Made by a program: the position numbers and the translations under genes. A stretch of DNA of 64,000 nucleotides from Sitta carolinensis. Its lineage: Eukaryota; Chordata; Aves; Passeriformes; Sittidae. Under the pieces are notes generated by a model that searched no databases, was not told where the DNA came from, and worked only from the letters and a program-made list of their open reading frames with translations. The stretch is from positions 58,775,501 through 58,839,500 of the forward strand of contig JAVUNC010000004.1 in the NCBI GenBank assembly GCA_032173965.1, in the 5' to 3' direction. Shown here piece by piece: positions 41,016 to 51,560 of the stretch. Position 1 is the first letter of the stretch. Every line of letters starts with the position of its first letter.

Positions 41016-42199
41016 TTAGTCACAGCCAGCACGGCTTCTTGAGGGGGATGTCCTGCTTGTTGAACCTGACCTAAAAGAGTAACTCACCCAGCTGGCTTAG
41101 GAAAGCCAGTAGATGTAGCCCTTTTGGACTTCAGCAAAGCTTTTGATACTGTCTCTCACAGTATCCTTCTGGACAAGACATCCAGCATACATTCATACAT
41201 GATGGGTGAGCAACTGGCTCAGGGGTCAGGCACAAAGGGTTATAGTGAAGGAGGTAACATCAGACTGGTCACTAGTGGGATGCTGCAGGGCTCCATCCTA
41301 GCCCCTGTGCTCTTCAGCATCTTCAAAAACAACCTGGATGCAGAACTCCATGGAATACTAAGTAAGTTTGACAATGACACAAAACTGGGAGAAGCCGTCA
41401 ACTCCCTTGAAGGCAGGGAGGCCCTGCAGAGAGATCTCAGCAAATTAGAGGACTGGGCAATCACCAACTGTATCTGGAAACTGCCAGATTCTGCACCTGG
41501 AACAGGGCAACCCTGGTGTGTGTACAGACTGGGGAATGAGAGGCTAGAGAGCAGTGCTGCAGAAAAATGGCGAGCTGAACAGAGCCAGCAGTGCCCTGGC
41601 AGCCAGGAGGGCCAACCCTGTCCTGAGGGCATCAGGCACAGCATGTCCAGCTGGGCAAGGGAGGGGATTGTCCTGCTCTGCTCTGCACTGGAGCAGCCTC
41701 ACCTCCAGTGCTTTTGGGTGCCACAATATAAGAAAGATATTAAGCTCTTAGGGAGTGTCCAAAGAAGGGCCATGGTGAAGGGTCTTGATGGGAAGCTGTA
41801 CGAGGAGTGGCTGAGATCACTTGGCTTGTTCAGCCTGGAGAAGACTGAGGGGAGACATCGTTGCAGCCTAGAATTTCCTCGTGAGGGGAAGCAGAGGGGC
41901 AGGTACCAATCTCCTCACTCACATGACCAGTGACAGGACCCAAGGGAATGGCCTGAAGCTGAGTCAGGCAAGGTTTAGGTTGGATATCAGGAAAAGGTTT
42001 TTCACCAAGAGGGTGATAGAGCACTGGAACAGGCTCCCCAGGGAAGTGGTCACAGCACCAAGCCTGACAGAGTTCAAGAGGCATCTGAACAATGCTCTCA
42101 GGCACATGATATGATTCTTGGGCCATCGTGTGCAGAGCCAGGAGCTGAACTCAATGATCCTGATGGGTTCCTTATAACTCAGCTTTGTATGATTCTTTG
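41016..42199 (+). mobile_element. CR1 LINE, truncated copy with polymerase remnant (plus strand)
   Basis: This is a 1.2 kb 3' portion of CR1. A continuous open frame at 41124-41933 (about 270 codons from a TTG, no ATG) shows the reverse transcriptase core: DFSKAFDTVSH (motif with the first catalytic Asp), VTSGMLQGSILAPVLF, then LSKFDNDTKLGEAV. The catalytic F-A-D-D box reads F-D-N-D, which is not compatible with activity. An internal deletion removed sequence between the SH-ILLDK and SGTKGY segments, and further loss is evident after the ITN stretch. The end carries the GTTCAGCCTGGAGAAGAC hallmark and a TTTGTATGATTCTTTGA tail. Confidence 0.93.
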
Positions 42200-44299
42200 A
42201 ATTCTGGATGATGACAGACTTGGGTTGAAAACTTTCCTTTACCCTATGAAAACCTTTGGAAAGCAGACGTTATTCCTACCAAACTTGTCTGAGCTATAGG
42301 AAAAAATTCAAGATTCAGTGGATGGAGAAGAAAACACATAAATTATAATATAATAACAAGATCATAAAATTTCTTTTCCCCTAAAAAGAAATATATTCTA
42401 TTTATCACTTGATACAAAAATACATAAACAATCTTTGCAAAAGGAGCAGAAATCTCCAAAAAGCATATACCCTTATCAAAAAAATCCTCAGTCTTGTTTT
42501 GTGGAGGCTGAAGTTCATCTAAGCATAATCAAGAAGTTTCTCAGCATCTTTGAAGGTGAAAATCTAAGTGTGGAACTCAAATATATCTGGTGTACAATTG
42601 ACAGGTTTGTAATTTTGAACCTCAACACCTAAACTCTGTTGGTATCCTGCTGACCAAGATTCTCTCTTTAGCTGATATGTTTGTCCAATACAGGAGGATA
42701 TTTGGGTTCATGTAAGGCAAATTACAACTCCTAAGTAAAGTGTATTGAGATTAAAGGAATATCTACAGTGATGAAAAACAAGAAAGAGTGAACTCACTAA
42801 ACTAAACAAACTTCACCAAGGACATTCAGAGGTACTTCCAGGAGAACACAGAGGATTGAGTCCCACTGAATGTTCATAAAAGCCAACATATCCCTTTCTG
42901 GGAGACATTACCAGGATGATCCATCAGGATGCCAGACACCTAATATTTAAATCTAACTAATCCTTACAGTATAGCACAGATGCAAATGAACTCACAAGAA
43001 GAAAAAGTGTCCATCTTTTTGGACCAAGGAAGTCACAGCCCTGAGCTGTCATCTGTCAGCTTCAGCTGCATGTTTTTTCAGTGCTTTCATCTTGTCTCAG
43101 TGTATTCATCCCTTGTGAGCAAATAGCAAAAAGTCAATAAAGTAAAAACATCATAACACAACGATGTGGCAATCCTTTTGCAGCATGACTTTTAATACAT
43201 ATAACATTAGGATCTCACTATCAAACAGGGTAAGAAAATACACCCAAGCCTTGCCGGTCGTTGGATTTTGCATTCTCTTCTTGAAAAGAAGCAAAAATAT
43301 TGCTCCTCAGGAGGCAACAGTTTCTCCCATCAAAAAACAAAATTACCTCTGATATCCAGATGGAAGCTGCAGATATAATTTTGACATCATGCTTTTGGCT
43401 TATGAGGTTAAGCTGTAGGGGGCTTTTTTAAGTTAACTTGGCATATACTTTTTTCTTAAATTGCATAAATTTAGGATTGGAATAACAGATACTCTACTCT
43501 TGGCCAGCACAGGAAAGAGCAATTTCCAGAGTCAAGCCTTTCTGAGAAGTGAGACATCAAAAATTTTCGATGGAAAGGTGTGAATAACTGTGATTGAAGA
43601 CACTACTGCTTTCCCCTTGTTCTTTTTGGATCATTCTCCATGTTCATTTTGATAAAAAGAAAAACTTCACTGTTGCCTATGAAAAGACAAGACTGAGAAT
43701 CTGACTAAAAGAGGTGTCAACAAAGATAAATATGCTAGTGGTATAGGGAATCCTCACCAGGAGTAAGACAGAGAGCTGTTGAAATCAAATCCTCTCTCTT
43801 CCTCTCTCCATGTTTCCATTAGCCAGGAAACATTTTCAATTTTCCAACCCTAGAAGTTTACAGATGGCTTTCTTAAGGGCTGAAGATTATGAATTTGCCT
43901 TGAGAGCCTGCTGCCATATGTGTTGTACCTAAACTTCAAAAAATTGATATTCATACCCCAATATTGATACTACCACTTGGGAAGACTGTTATTCAGACTT
44001 GGTATTCTATTTTCTATGTCTGAGCTGTAAAATTTTAGGAAGTCAGGAAGACATAGGCCATCATTACATTTTTATTAGCTCTCTACAGATTTGGTCTGGG
44101 GAGAGGAGACCTGGAATGTATCAGATGAAGTGACTGCATGGCTGTAGGGATGGTGCCATGCTGGGACCCACTTTGAGGATCAAGAATTCCTAAGAGATGG
44201 AATATATCTGCAGAGGGGCAGAGGCTCACAGGCATTGGCATTGCCAGCATGCTGAGGATGGTGATCCTGCCACTCAACTCGGCATGTGAAGTACATCTG
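42200..44299. other. Non-coding AT-rich sequence
   Basis: No gene recognised. Open frames are short and overlap each other on opposite strands. Confidence 0.6.
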
Positions 44300-44570
44300 G
44301 GTTCCTCAGTATAAAGGAGAAATGGATATATGAAGGAAGTCAAGCAAAGGGCCACAAAAATAATTAAGGAACTTGAGCAATCTGGTGTATGAGGAATGAC
44401 TGAGATTGCTGGGACAGTTCAGCCTAGAGAAGAAAATGCTCAGGAGGATCTTATCAATGTATATACCTATCAAAACGTGATAGGACAGCCCTGAGCAGCC
44501 TGCAGGAGATGACCCTGCTCTGGGTGGGCTGTTGGACTCCAAGATCTCCATAGCTACCTCCTCACCTCAG
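44300..44570 (+). mobile_element. CR1 LINE 3' fragment, strongly diverged
   Basis: The sequence follows the CR1 order: GGGTTCCTCAGTATAAAGGA, then CAAAGGGCCACAAAAATAAT, GTTCAGCCTAGAGAAGAAAA, and GATCTTATCAATGTATATACC, closing with a GGACTCCAAGATCTCCAT end. A central part is deleted. Divergence is higher than in the 41 kb copy, so it is an older insertion. Confidence 0.85.
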
Positions 44571-45959
44571 CCATGTCATGTCTGTGACCAAGGACACTGG
44601 CAGCAACCTGAGCATTTGCACAAGTACTGAGAGACAGGCTCTTTCTTTGCAATGGCCCCTCATCTCCTCTCTTGTAAGGCAGATGAAGAACAGATTTGAT
44701 GAAGGCATAAAGAACCAGGTGAACATGCACACTGTGATGCTACACTCAGGTCTGAAGCAGTGGTACAAGTGTCTGTGTGAGAATGACTTTATAAACATAC
44801 AATGCAACAATCAAACTGAGCTTGGACAGCTGCTGCTGACCAAGATATGCATTATCTTTGACATTTTTAACATTTATATGCAAGAATAATTACAAGTAAA
44901 ACTATCCATCTGTTCATAACCACATTATTTCAAATAGGAGTATTCATATGGGAACGTGAATGATGGTAATTACATCAGCAGTTACACTGGACAGCTTTCC
45001 CTATGACAGATCAAATGTATGTTTTATCACTTCTTGTAACGGCTGCAAAGGAATAATAAAAAAGGAAGGATTTAAAAGGGAACAGGACACGGATTTGAAG
45101 GAGAGAATAAATAATGCTGTCCTAAAACCAGATCCATATAGGATGCCCACAAAAAAGTTTTGGAAATGTAAGCAGGTAGAGGCAGTGAAATGTTAAATTT
45201 TATAAACATGTCAGGAAACAAAATTCTGCAGTAGGTTTATGGAAAGAATCATAAGCTAACACTTCACAAAGAAGCAAATTGAGACTATTTCCTCATTTGA
45301 AAATAAGTAGAGCTTGTCAGATTTTAAATTCTGTAACTTTTGATCATTTCTAAAATTAACCAAAACACGCATTAGAAAATTCTCAAAATTATAATCCCTC
45401 ATTTTGCCTCTCCGTTTGACTTAGAAAATAACTTATTTCTCAAAATAAAATCACATGGCTAAATCAAAAAGCCAAATATCACCCTGTCCCATTCTGTAGA
45501 GATTTTGCTAGTATCCTCCCCCTCCAAGAATCAAAGTCAGCTCTTTATTCTGCCACACTGTATTATTTAATTTCATTAATCACTTAATGGGTGGCAATTA
45601 CTTAGTGTCACATAATGCTCTACTTTAATGCTACCAAAGTGTCATTACACTGTAGTTTAAAAGTTATATTTGTCACAGGGCAATTTATGATGGCTCAGAG
45701 TTTTCCATTTATTTCTGAATGCCTTTTGGAACCTCTGAGGCCCATAACAAATATTTTACTAGTGCATTCTGAGGATTTCCTAGAAGTATGTAACTGTATT
45801 TAAATTATCTATTTGAATCTCCTCCCTTCAGCAAAAGCCAATTTTATGGCCACATAAATATTTTTCCTTACATTACCATCTGTGAGTCAGCAGAGTAGTC
45901 AGTCTCTGTGGAAAGTACTCCTCCAAGAGGTGCATCCTTTGTGTATGCCTAATGCTGCC
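44571..45959. other. Non-coding sequence with one unrecognised 103-codon frame
   Basis: An ATG-initiated frame of 103 codons at 44578-44889 (+) directly follows the CR1 fragment. It has no domain, signal or composition I can interpret and is most likely chance. The rest is AT-rich with no gene. Confidence 0.5.
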
Positions 45960-46950
45960 TTTCTGGCATATTAGAGAAATCAGTGAGATTGCCAGAGATG
46001 ACTCCTAAGTTATGGGATCTATATTTGCACACATGCAGGGAGAGACACAGAGACAGCAGCAGGTGGGGAACTGAAATAATTCTCTGCCCTGGCTACTCCA
46101 GGAGCCACCAGAGGAACCACCATTCCAAGAAAGACCCATCTCCTCACACAGGAAGGAGCTCCAGGACACAAGGGCAAGAGAAATGAGATCTCTCCCTAGA
46201 CTGTCCCCAGGCTGTCACAGGGGAGCCTGAGCCCCATGGGCCAAGAACAATTCCCGACACCATCGGGGAGCAGTTGCCTGGAGCACTTCCCAGACTGTGG
46301 GGTGTCACTGCCTAGGGATATGGGATACAATATGGGATGCAGGACAAGGGTATCTTGGGATTGCACAAAAATGTGTCACGAGATGCTTAAGGGAGGAGGC
46401 ACAGGCAGGAGAAGGGAGGGATACCAGCCAGCTACTGGGTGCACTAGGTCTGAGGATGGCTCCTAGGGGGCCTTAGTGTGTCCCCCCAGTGTGTGTGAAC
46501 GTGGGTCCATATCCACAGCCTGAGTGTTGCTGCAGCCTCAGACCTCCTGTGTCCATGTGCAAACAGCTGGGATGCAGGGAGCATCTGGGAAAGGCATACT
46601 GGGAAGACTGAGTGTCTGATCCAGATGCTCACTGAGGAGAGCCATATGGTGGACACGTATACATATATATTCCCACTAGCAGATTTTCACCCTGTACAGC
46701 CAGAGAGGAACAGGGTGAGGATGTTGGTACAGTTTGTGTTCCTGTTAGTGCTGAGTTTGTGTCTGTTCTGGTCTGTGGGGCCAGCTGTGTGTATTTGTTT
46801 ATGTGTGGGTTCTATAAAGGTGTTTGCAGGCATGACTATTGGAAATACAAACCCAGTCTGGCTGTTAGTTGGAGCTGAGGGCACAGAGCTGAAGCAACAT
46901 TCCCTCTGTTGAGCTACAGGATTTGGAGAGCCTAACCAACTAAGAATTGA
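45960..46950 (+). repeat. Unassigned GC-richer segment, probably an interspersed repeat
   Basis: About 1 kb is clearly richer in GC and in G/T words than its flanks. It includes a TGGGTTCTATAAAGGTGTTTGC segment with a TATAAA core and a GT-rich stretch at about 46735-46815. The composition jump and texture suggest a degraded LTR or retroviral internal fragment, but no coding motif is readable. Boundaries are approximate and orientation is a guess. Confidence 0.3.
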
Positions 46951-47255
46951 ACGTGCAGAGTCAAAATACCTAAGAGTTAGAAAATGTAAGATTGTATGAA
47001 CTGAACTGTTCCCCTTACTATAGTAATATCACACACTAACTTCCAGTAGATCCTTATCTCATTAACTACAGTGGTAGTTTTTTGGAACACCTTTCACTCT
47101 TCTCATTCAATATGTAGCTCCAATTCAGAAAAAGTAAAACTAATTTGTCAAGGATATTTGAGAATATAGTTAATTCTAAAAGACAGCTAATACAGTCCTT
47201 AACAAACCATCATGAATCTGTTTTGCAGCCTTGCCAGATAAGAAAATGAAGACTA

Positions 47256-47330
47256 TATCACAGAATCACAGAATCATCAAAGTTGGAAGAGACTTTAAAG
47301 ACCATCTAGTCCAACCATCAATGTGGTCCA
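47256..47330 (-). mobile_element. CR1 LINE 3' tail remnant (minus strand)
   Basis: The plus strand reads TATCACAGAATCACAGAATC and then a TTGGAAGAGACTTTAAAGACC stretch followed by ATCTAGTCCAACC. This is the reverse complement of the last 75 or so bases of CR1, including its short tandem tail units. The rest of the element is absent. Confidence 0.9.
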
Positions 47331-47768
47331 ACTGACACCCTTCACAATTGTTATGCAAACACAAAAGCTATCACTTATAGCTACATTTATTAAACTTTGA
47401 AGAGATGTTTTATTTTTGACAAGGGCAGAAGGACTCAGAGATGAAGAAACTTAAAGTACTTATTTTTAACTAATGGATATAGTATTTGCCATTTTGAAGA
47501 TTGCCCTTATCTGCAGAGTAACTGTCACAATCTAGGAGGGAGACACAGGTGATCTGTGAATACAGAAATAATGCAAACGACTGAGACTGCTCTTTTCTGT
47601 GAAGAAGGAAAAAGTTGAACTACTACCAACAAGTCTTCAACTTCACAAACACCCTTTCATCAGAATCTTGGCTACACAAGATATTATATTAAATTATTTA
47701 AAGAAAGGGTCTCACACATTATTACACGCAAAATGACCTTTACCATCTGAAAGCATTATTCTAAAGAT

Positions 47769-47801
47769 TTATTTCACATTGCCTATGTCATTGTGAAATA
47801 A
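47769..47801. repeat. Short perfect inverted repeat (10 bp arms, 13 nt loop)
   Basis: TTATTTCACA at 47769-47778 is matched by its complement TGTGAAATAA at 47792-47801. The stem does not extend beyond 10 bp on either side, so a miRNA precursor is not supported. Confidence 0.7.
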
Positions 47802-49254
47802 CATTTGCAATAACTTTGCAAAGAGGTGCATTCAACTATCACTCCCCTACCTTGAAATTTTGCTTAATGAGGCTTGTCTTAAACAGGCTCAATTCCCAGG
47901 TCTTTTTGCCAGCCCTCTCTGCATCCAAAGTTTTCATCTGCACCTGCCAAAAGGTTGATTTATTTGGGCATAATAATTTTTTGTGTGTGCAATCACTTTT
48001 CTGTGAGCAGTCATAAAGACTTGTATATAGTGCCCCATTTACCTGGGCATCTGTTTTTAAGGGTTTTTTTAAGACATTTTAATGTAATTTTAAGTAATTT
48101 TTAATGAACAAAAGGGCCTTTTGATAGTGAGGATCATACAAATCTGGCTATGACACAAGATACGGAGTGGATGTCCTGACAGCCTTGATTTTTGTTCCCC
48201 ATCTTCTCCATCCCTTCCACAGCCAGGCACAGTTGTGTTCAAAGGGCTAGATACTAATTATATTCTGATGGTTTTGATGTAACAAAGGGCAGCACAGAGA
48301 GAGGCTCCCACACTCTGTGTACATACCCAGAGATTAAAGTCTCTCAGAAAGGTCCAGTTTTAGAGCCTTGTTCCTCCTGCTCTGTGTATGTCTATACATG
48401 CTATACTTCAGAAGGGGATAAAGAAGCAGTGTCTTTGACCATGAAAAATCTCCAAGTTCTTGCTTTCATTTCCCCTTGTCCACAGCTTTTTCCAGAGACA
48501 AAAATAACTCCTATTCTAAAGCTCTTCCTAAATGCAATACTAAATGGCTCTTTCCTACCAATGAAGGATGCTGAAAATATTCTCTCTGGCCATGAAGCAA
48601 TACATGCTATCTACTGAAAGTGACCATTAATAGCTTACTCATTCTTCTCCTTCCATTTCACTTTAGAATGAAAAAAGGAATACAGAATCTCCAGATCTAT
48701 ATCCCTCTCAAAGCCCATTGACACCACTTTCCCATTCCCTCTTCTTCTTCCCCACAAATTATCAGATATACATCGAAAGAGTGTGAGGTCAGTTTCGCTA
48801 CTGTTACCCACTCTGAGCAGCACTGGTTCCCATTGTTTGTGGCAAAAGCACATAGGTAATCCTAAAACTAAAATGCCCGAGATTCTGCATCTTTCTAATA
48901 GGCTGCAACTTGTTTCTTCTCCACTTTTGTCATTGCCACTCTTGAAATAGCAGGAAGTGCTCTGCACAGGGTGAGCAGAATAAGTGAGCATCCATGATGA
49001 GGCAGCGGGAGCAATCACTGCTGCTCTGTCACTTTCCAGTTCACCAGGAGATATTTTTTCTGCCTTACCAGGGATCTCTTCTGATTTCATTAGTGAGACA
49101 GTAAATGAGCTAAGTCCTAATAATCAGCCATCAGGCAGTCCTGCACCTCTGTACTCATTTGGAACAACTGATTACGAAGAGGTGCTGGTGCAAACAAGCG
49201 GCGTGCGAATTAAGCACCCAGTAACACTGAGTGTACGGCTCAAAAGAACGGTTT

Positions 49255-49262
49255 TGACGTCG
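49255..49262 (+). promoter_or_regulatory. CRE-like site upstream of OPRM1
   Basis: The sequence TGACGTCG differs at one base from the palindromic cAMP response element TGACGTCA. It lies about 730 bp upstream of the OPRM1 start codon in AT-rich sequence just outside the CpG island. CREB/ATF binding is an inference from the motif alone; a single 7/8 match can occur by chance. Confidence 0.3.
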
Positions 49263-49399
49263 TTCTTATCTGTGTTATCCGATAACAATCACACCAACAT
49301 CTAGGGGAGAACATTCTTGGAGCTCTGAACAGAAGGTACTCTGAAAATCCTGAGGATCCGTGAAATCCGAGTCATTTCCAAAGGACAATTCTGTTCACA

Positions 49400-49981
49400 A
49401 CCACCCCTCCCAAAGTGTTACTGTAAAGTTTATCACATTTTATTACAAGGTTCTGCTATCTCTATAATCGCATCGTTTTGCCAAGACCCCTGACTTGCTA
49501 CGATAATGAGACGTGCACTGATCTCTCTGCACCGGTCTTTATCTCGCCGAATCAGCCTTCCCCGGTTCTCTCTCTCCGGTGTTCTCCGCCGATGCCTGTG
49601 GCGCTGGGGAAGGAACATTTTAAGCGCTTTGCCTTCAAGTGCCACCCGCAGGGGAGGCGAGCACCGCGGTCGCGCCGCCCGCTGCCCCCCCGCAGGTGCG
49701 CCCCGCTCGCCGCTTGGGGCGGCCGCCACCGCGTCCCGCCGGCCTGGGAGGAGCGGCTGCGGGCAGCGGGCGCGGGGAGGCGGCTCCCGCCGCTCCTGCG
49801 GACACGGCCCCTCCTCCCGGCCCGCCCCGCCCGCCGCACACATGTGCCCGCACCCAGCGGCGGGGCGCGCCGTCGGGGCGGGCGGGAGCCGTCGCGTCCC
49901 CGACACCGCGGCAGCATCTCGGCGCGCCGGCCGTCCCTCGGCCGCGGGGAGCGGGTGGCCGCGCTGACGCCGCTGCGCGCC
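49400..49981 (+). promoter_or_regulatory. OPRM1: OPRM1 proximal promoter and 5' leader
   Basis: This is the region directly upstream of the receptor start. Composition changes from AT-rich to strongly CpG-rich at about 49550. A run of GC boxes lies at 49821-49834 (CCCGCCCCGCCCGCC, the Sp/KLF type on the minus strand). No convincing TATA box sits at a fixed distance from the start codon, so a TATA-less CpG-island promoter with dispersed initiation is likely. The transcription start cannot be fixed from sequence. The leader carries upstream ATGs at 49506, which opens a separate frame ending at 49967, and at 49592, which is in frame with the receptor. The receptor ATG has G at -3 and G at +4, a strong initiation context. 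Confidence 0.7.
49506..49967 (+). other. Upstream open reading frame in OPRM1 leader (out of frame)
   Basis: An ATG at 49506 opens a 153-codon frame ending at 49967, 14 bases before the receptor ATG and in a different frame. The predicted product is Arg/Ala/Pro-rich and dictated by GC content. If the transcription start lies upstream of 49506, this uORF could dampen receptor translation. Whether it is transcribed is unknown. Confidence 0.35.
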
Positions 49982-50301
49982 ATGGCTGTCGCCTACCTGC
50001 TGGGCAACGGGTCCGCGCCGCTCCTCGCCGGCGCCCTGGAGGTCCCGTTCGCCGCCAACGCCTCCGCCTGCCGCCCGCCCGGGCCGCCCTGCCCGGCCTG
50101 GGGCAACGCCTCGGCGGCGCTGGGCTGGAACCGCTCCGAGCCCTGCGGCGGCGGCAATGGCAGCGCGGGCGGCGGAGGGCCCTGCGCGCCCGCGGGCGGC
50201 GGCCCCTCCGTGGTCACCGCCATCGCCATCATGGCCCTCTACTCGGTGGTCTGCGTCGTGGGGCTCTTCGGCAACTTCTTGGTCATGTATGTCATCGTCA
50301 G
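49982..50301 (+). CDS. OPRM1: Mu-type opioid receptor, first coding exon (partial CDS: N-terminus and TM1)
   Basis: This is coding exon 1 of a class A GPCR that binds opioid peptides and signals through Gi/o at the plasma membrane. The exon gives 106 codons plus two bases. Residues 1-75 are an extracellular tail rich in Gly, Ala and Pro with five N-glycosylation sequons (N9-G-S, N26-A-S, N42-A-S, N50-R-S, N59-G-S). Residues about 76-103 form TM1, containing [16 protein letters not shown] and then [10 protein letters not shown]98 in GLFGN is the conserved N1.50. The TM1 sequence is nearly identical to the mammalian mu receptor and is what makes the call. The exon stops after AG of an Arg codon at CAG|GTGAGT, the same split-codon boundary as known for OPRM1. 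The start was chosen for its GCCATGG context and position. The tail is longer than in human, where exon 1 encodes about 95 residues, and the extra length is low-complexity. Delta and kappa receptors are less likely because their TM1 and tails differ. The remaining exons lie beyond the window. Confidence 0.95.
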
Positions 50302-50307
50302 GTGAGT
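50302..50307 (+). other. OPRM1: Splice donor of OPRM1 intron 1
   Basis: The exon end reads CAG followed by GTGAGT, a near-perfect U1-type donor. If it is not used, the frame ends at once on the TGA at 50303-50305, so translation into the receptor body depends on splicing. The split falls after the second base of the Arg codon, consistent with an OPRM1 exon 2 that begins with the third base and a Tyr codon. Confidence 0.95.
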
Positions 50308-51079
50308 GCCGCCCTGCCCCGCCTCGCAGCCCACGGCCGCTACCGTCGGGGCGGAACCCGGCCGCCCGGAGCCGGGATGCGGGACGGTGTCCCGGCGGGG
50401 ATGCTGCGGTCCCGCTCCGCCGGGCAGCGCGCAGGGGGGCACGCTGCGGGGCGCGAACGGGCGCAGGCCCCCGCGGGAAAGGGAAGGAGGCTTTTGATAA
50501 AAAGCCGGAGCGGGTGGTGGAGGAAGAGAAACTTGCCGTGGAGCCGTGAGAGGCGGCCGGTCTGTCAAGAAACCGCTGCGCGTCCGAGATGTTCTAAGGA
50601 GCCTACGAGCCGCAGCACCTCTGCGAGCGGCTCTGGCCGATGGGGCCTGAATGCCGCGCCTGTCGCCTGAGGAGCGAGGGTTTAAAGGGACTATAGCCAC
50701 TGCCCGTGAGCGGGTACGGGTACAGGATGGTACACGGATAGCCGGCACGCATGCACCTGGCTTTCCACCCACCTCTCCCAATGCACGAACAAAATGTAAA
50801 TGGCACCGCGGTTAAACGCTTCTCTGTGGCCGTGTTTGGAGATCCTCTGCCTCATGTCTATTTCTGTGTGTGTATTGAAATACATTTGTATATGTGCATT
50901 GACATACATGCGTATACACGTGTATAAGAACGTATGCCGTGACCGCGACCGCTTTCCGTAATCCCAGCGTTCCCGCGGTGCTGCGGCACTTCGCAACTTT
51001 CTCGCCCGCAAGAGAAAAAGCCCCCAGTGGGGCTATTACAGATCAGATCACGCGCGATAAATCCATTGCCCGTAAATGA

Positions 51080-51560
51080 GCGGAAAACGAGTGAGAGGGA
51101 GATGGAAGAGGCTCCTTGACGGCCTGGCAGCGGAGCCGGACGGGTGGCTTCCGTGGGGGAACACTGCCACCTCCCGGGAGCGACGGGCCGGGAGCGGGAC
51201 GGCGGGGCGCGGCAGGACGGGCCCGACTCCGCTCAGGTCGCTTCCCGGCTGCTCCTCGTTTCCAAACCAACTATCCCCTGCGCCCTGGAAAGCCCAGAGG
51301 ACGCTGTTAACGGGGAAGATGGGGATGGCCCAGGGGCGCGCTCTGTTCCTATCGAGGCAGCCCCAGCCCTTCCAGTTTTCCCCCGGCTGGAGCGTCCGTT
51401 CTCCCTTTGCGCTCTGCGTTCCTCGAGCAGCCGGGGCCGCAGGACCCAGGGTTGTCTGTTGGCACCGCTGGCAGCGGGTGGATTGCTGTGCGTGGGTGCA
51501 GCGCGAGCATGTGGGAGCTGTACTAAGCCGGGGGTGAGGGTCGCGGTCACGGTGGGGCGT
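51080..51560. other. Second CpG-rich block inside OPRM1 intron 1
   Basis: GC content and CpG density rise again here after a short AT-richer gap (about 50790-51070). The block is separate from the exon 1 island and lies about 0.8-1.25 kb downstream of the splice donor. It ends near an 11-base G run at 51568-51578. Open frames of about 200 codons on both strands follow from the composition and resemble nothing I recognise. It could be an intronic enhancer, an alternative promoter, or the island's downstream shoulder. Confidence 0.6.

Larger units (their letters stand above)
46951..49399. other. Non-coding sequence upstream of OPRM1 promoter
   Basis: It contains the CR1 tail at 47256-47330 and a 10 bp perfect hairpin at 47769-47801. 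Two frames overlap on opposite strands near 49.0 kb: a 151-codon ATG frame on the minus strand (48635-49090) and a 106-codon frame without ATG on the plus strand (48984-49304). Neither resembles a known protein. Confidence 0.55.
49560..50690. other. CpG island over OPRM1 promoter, exon 1 and start of intron 1
   Basis: This is a sharply bounded GC- and CpG-dense block within AT-rich surroundings. It covers the leader, all of coding exon 1 and about 390 bp of intron 1. High GC removes stop codons on both strands, so it holds several long open frames, such as a 157-codon one on the minus strand at 49433-49906, which I regard as composition artefacts. Such islands usually mark promoters that are unmethylated in the germ line. 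Confidence 0.85.

Noticed and set aside
47769..47801. Hairpin as a possible microRNA precursor
   Set aside because: The 10 bp stem is far too short and does not extend with mismatches on either side.
49433..49906. 157-codon minus-strand frame across the OPRM1 leader, and a 343-codon plus-strand frame at 49639-50670
   Set aside because: Both are by-products of high GC content, which removes stops in all frames. The second starts at GTG, runs out of frame through the real exon and reads past its splice donor.
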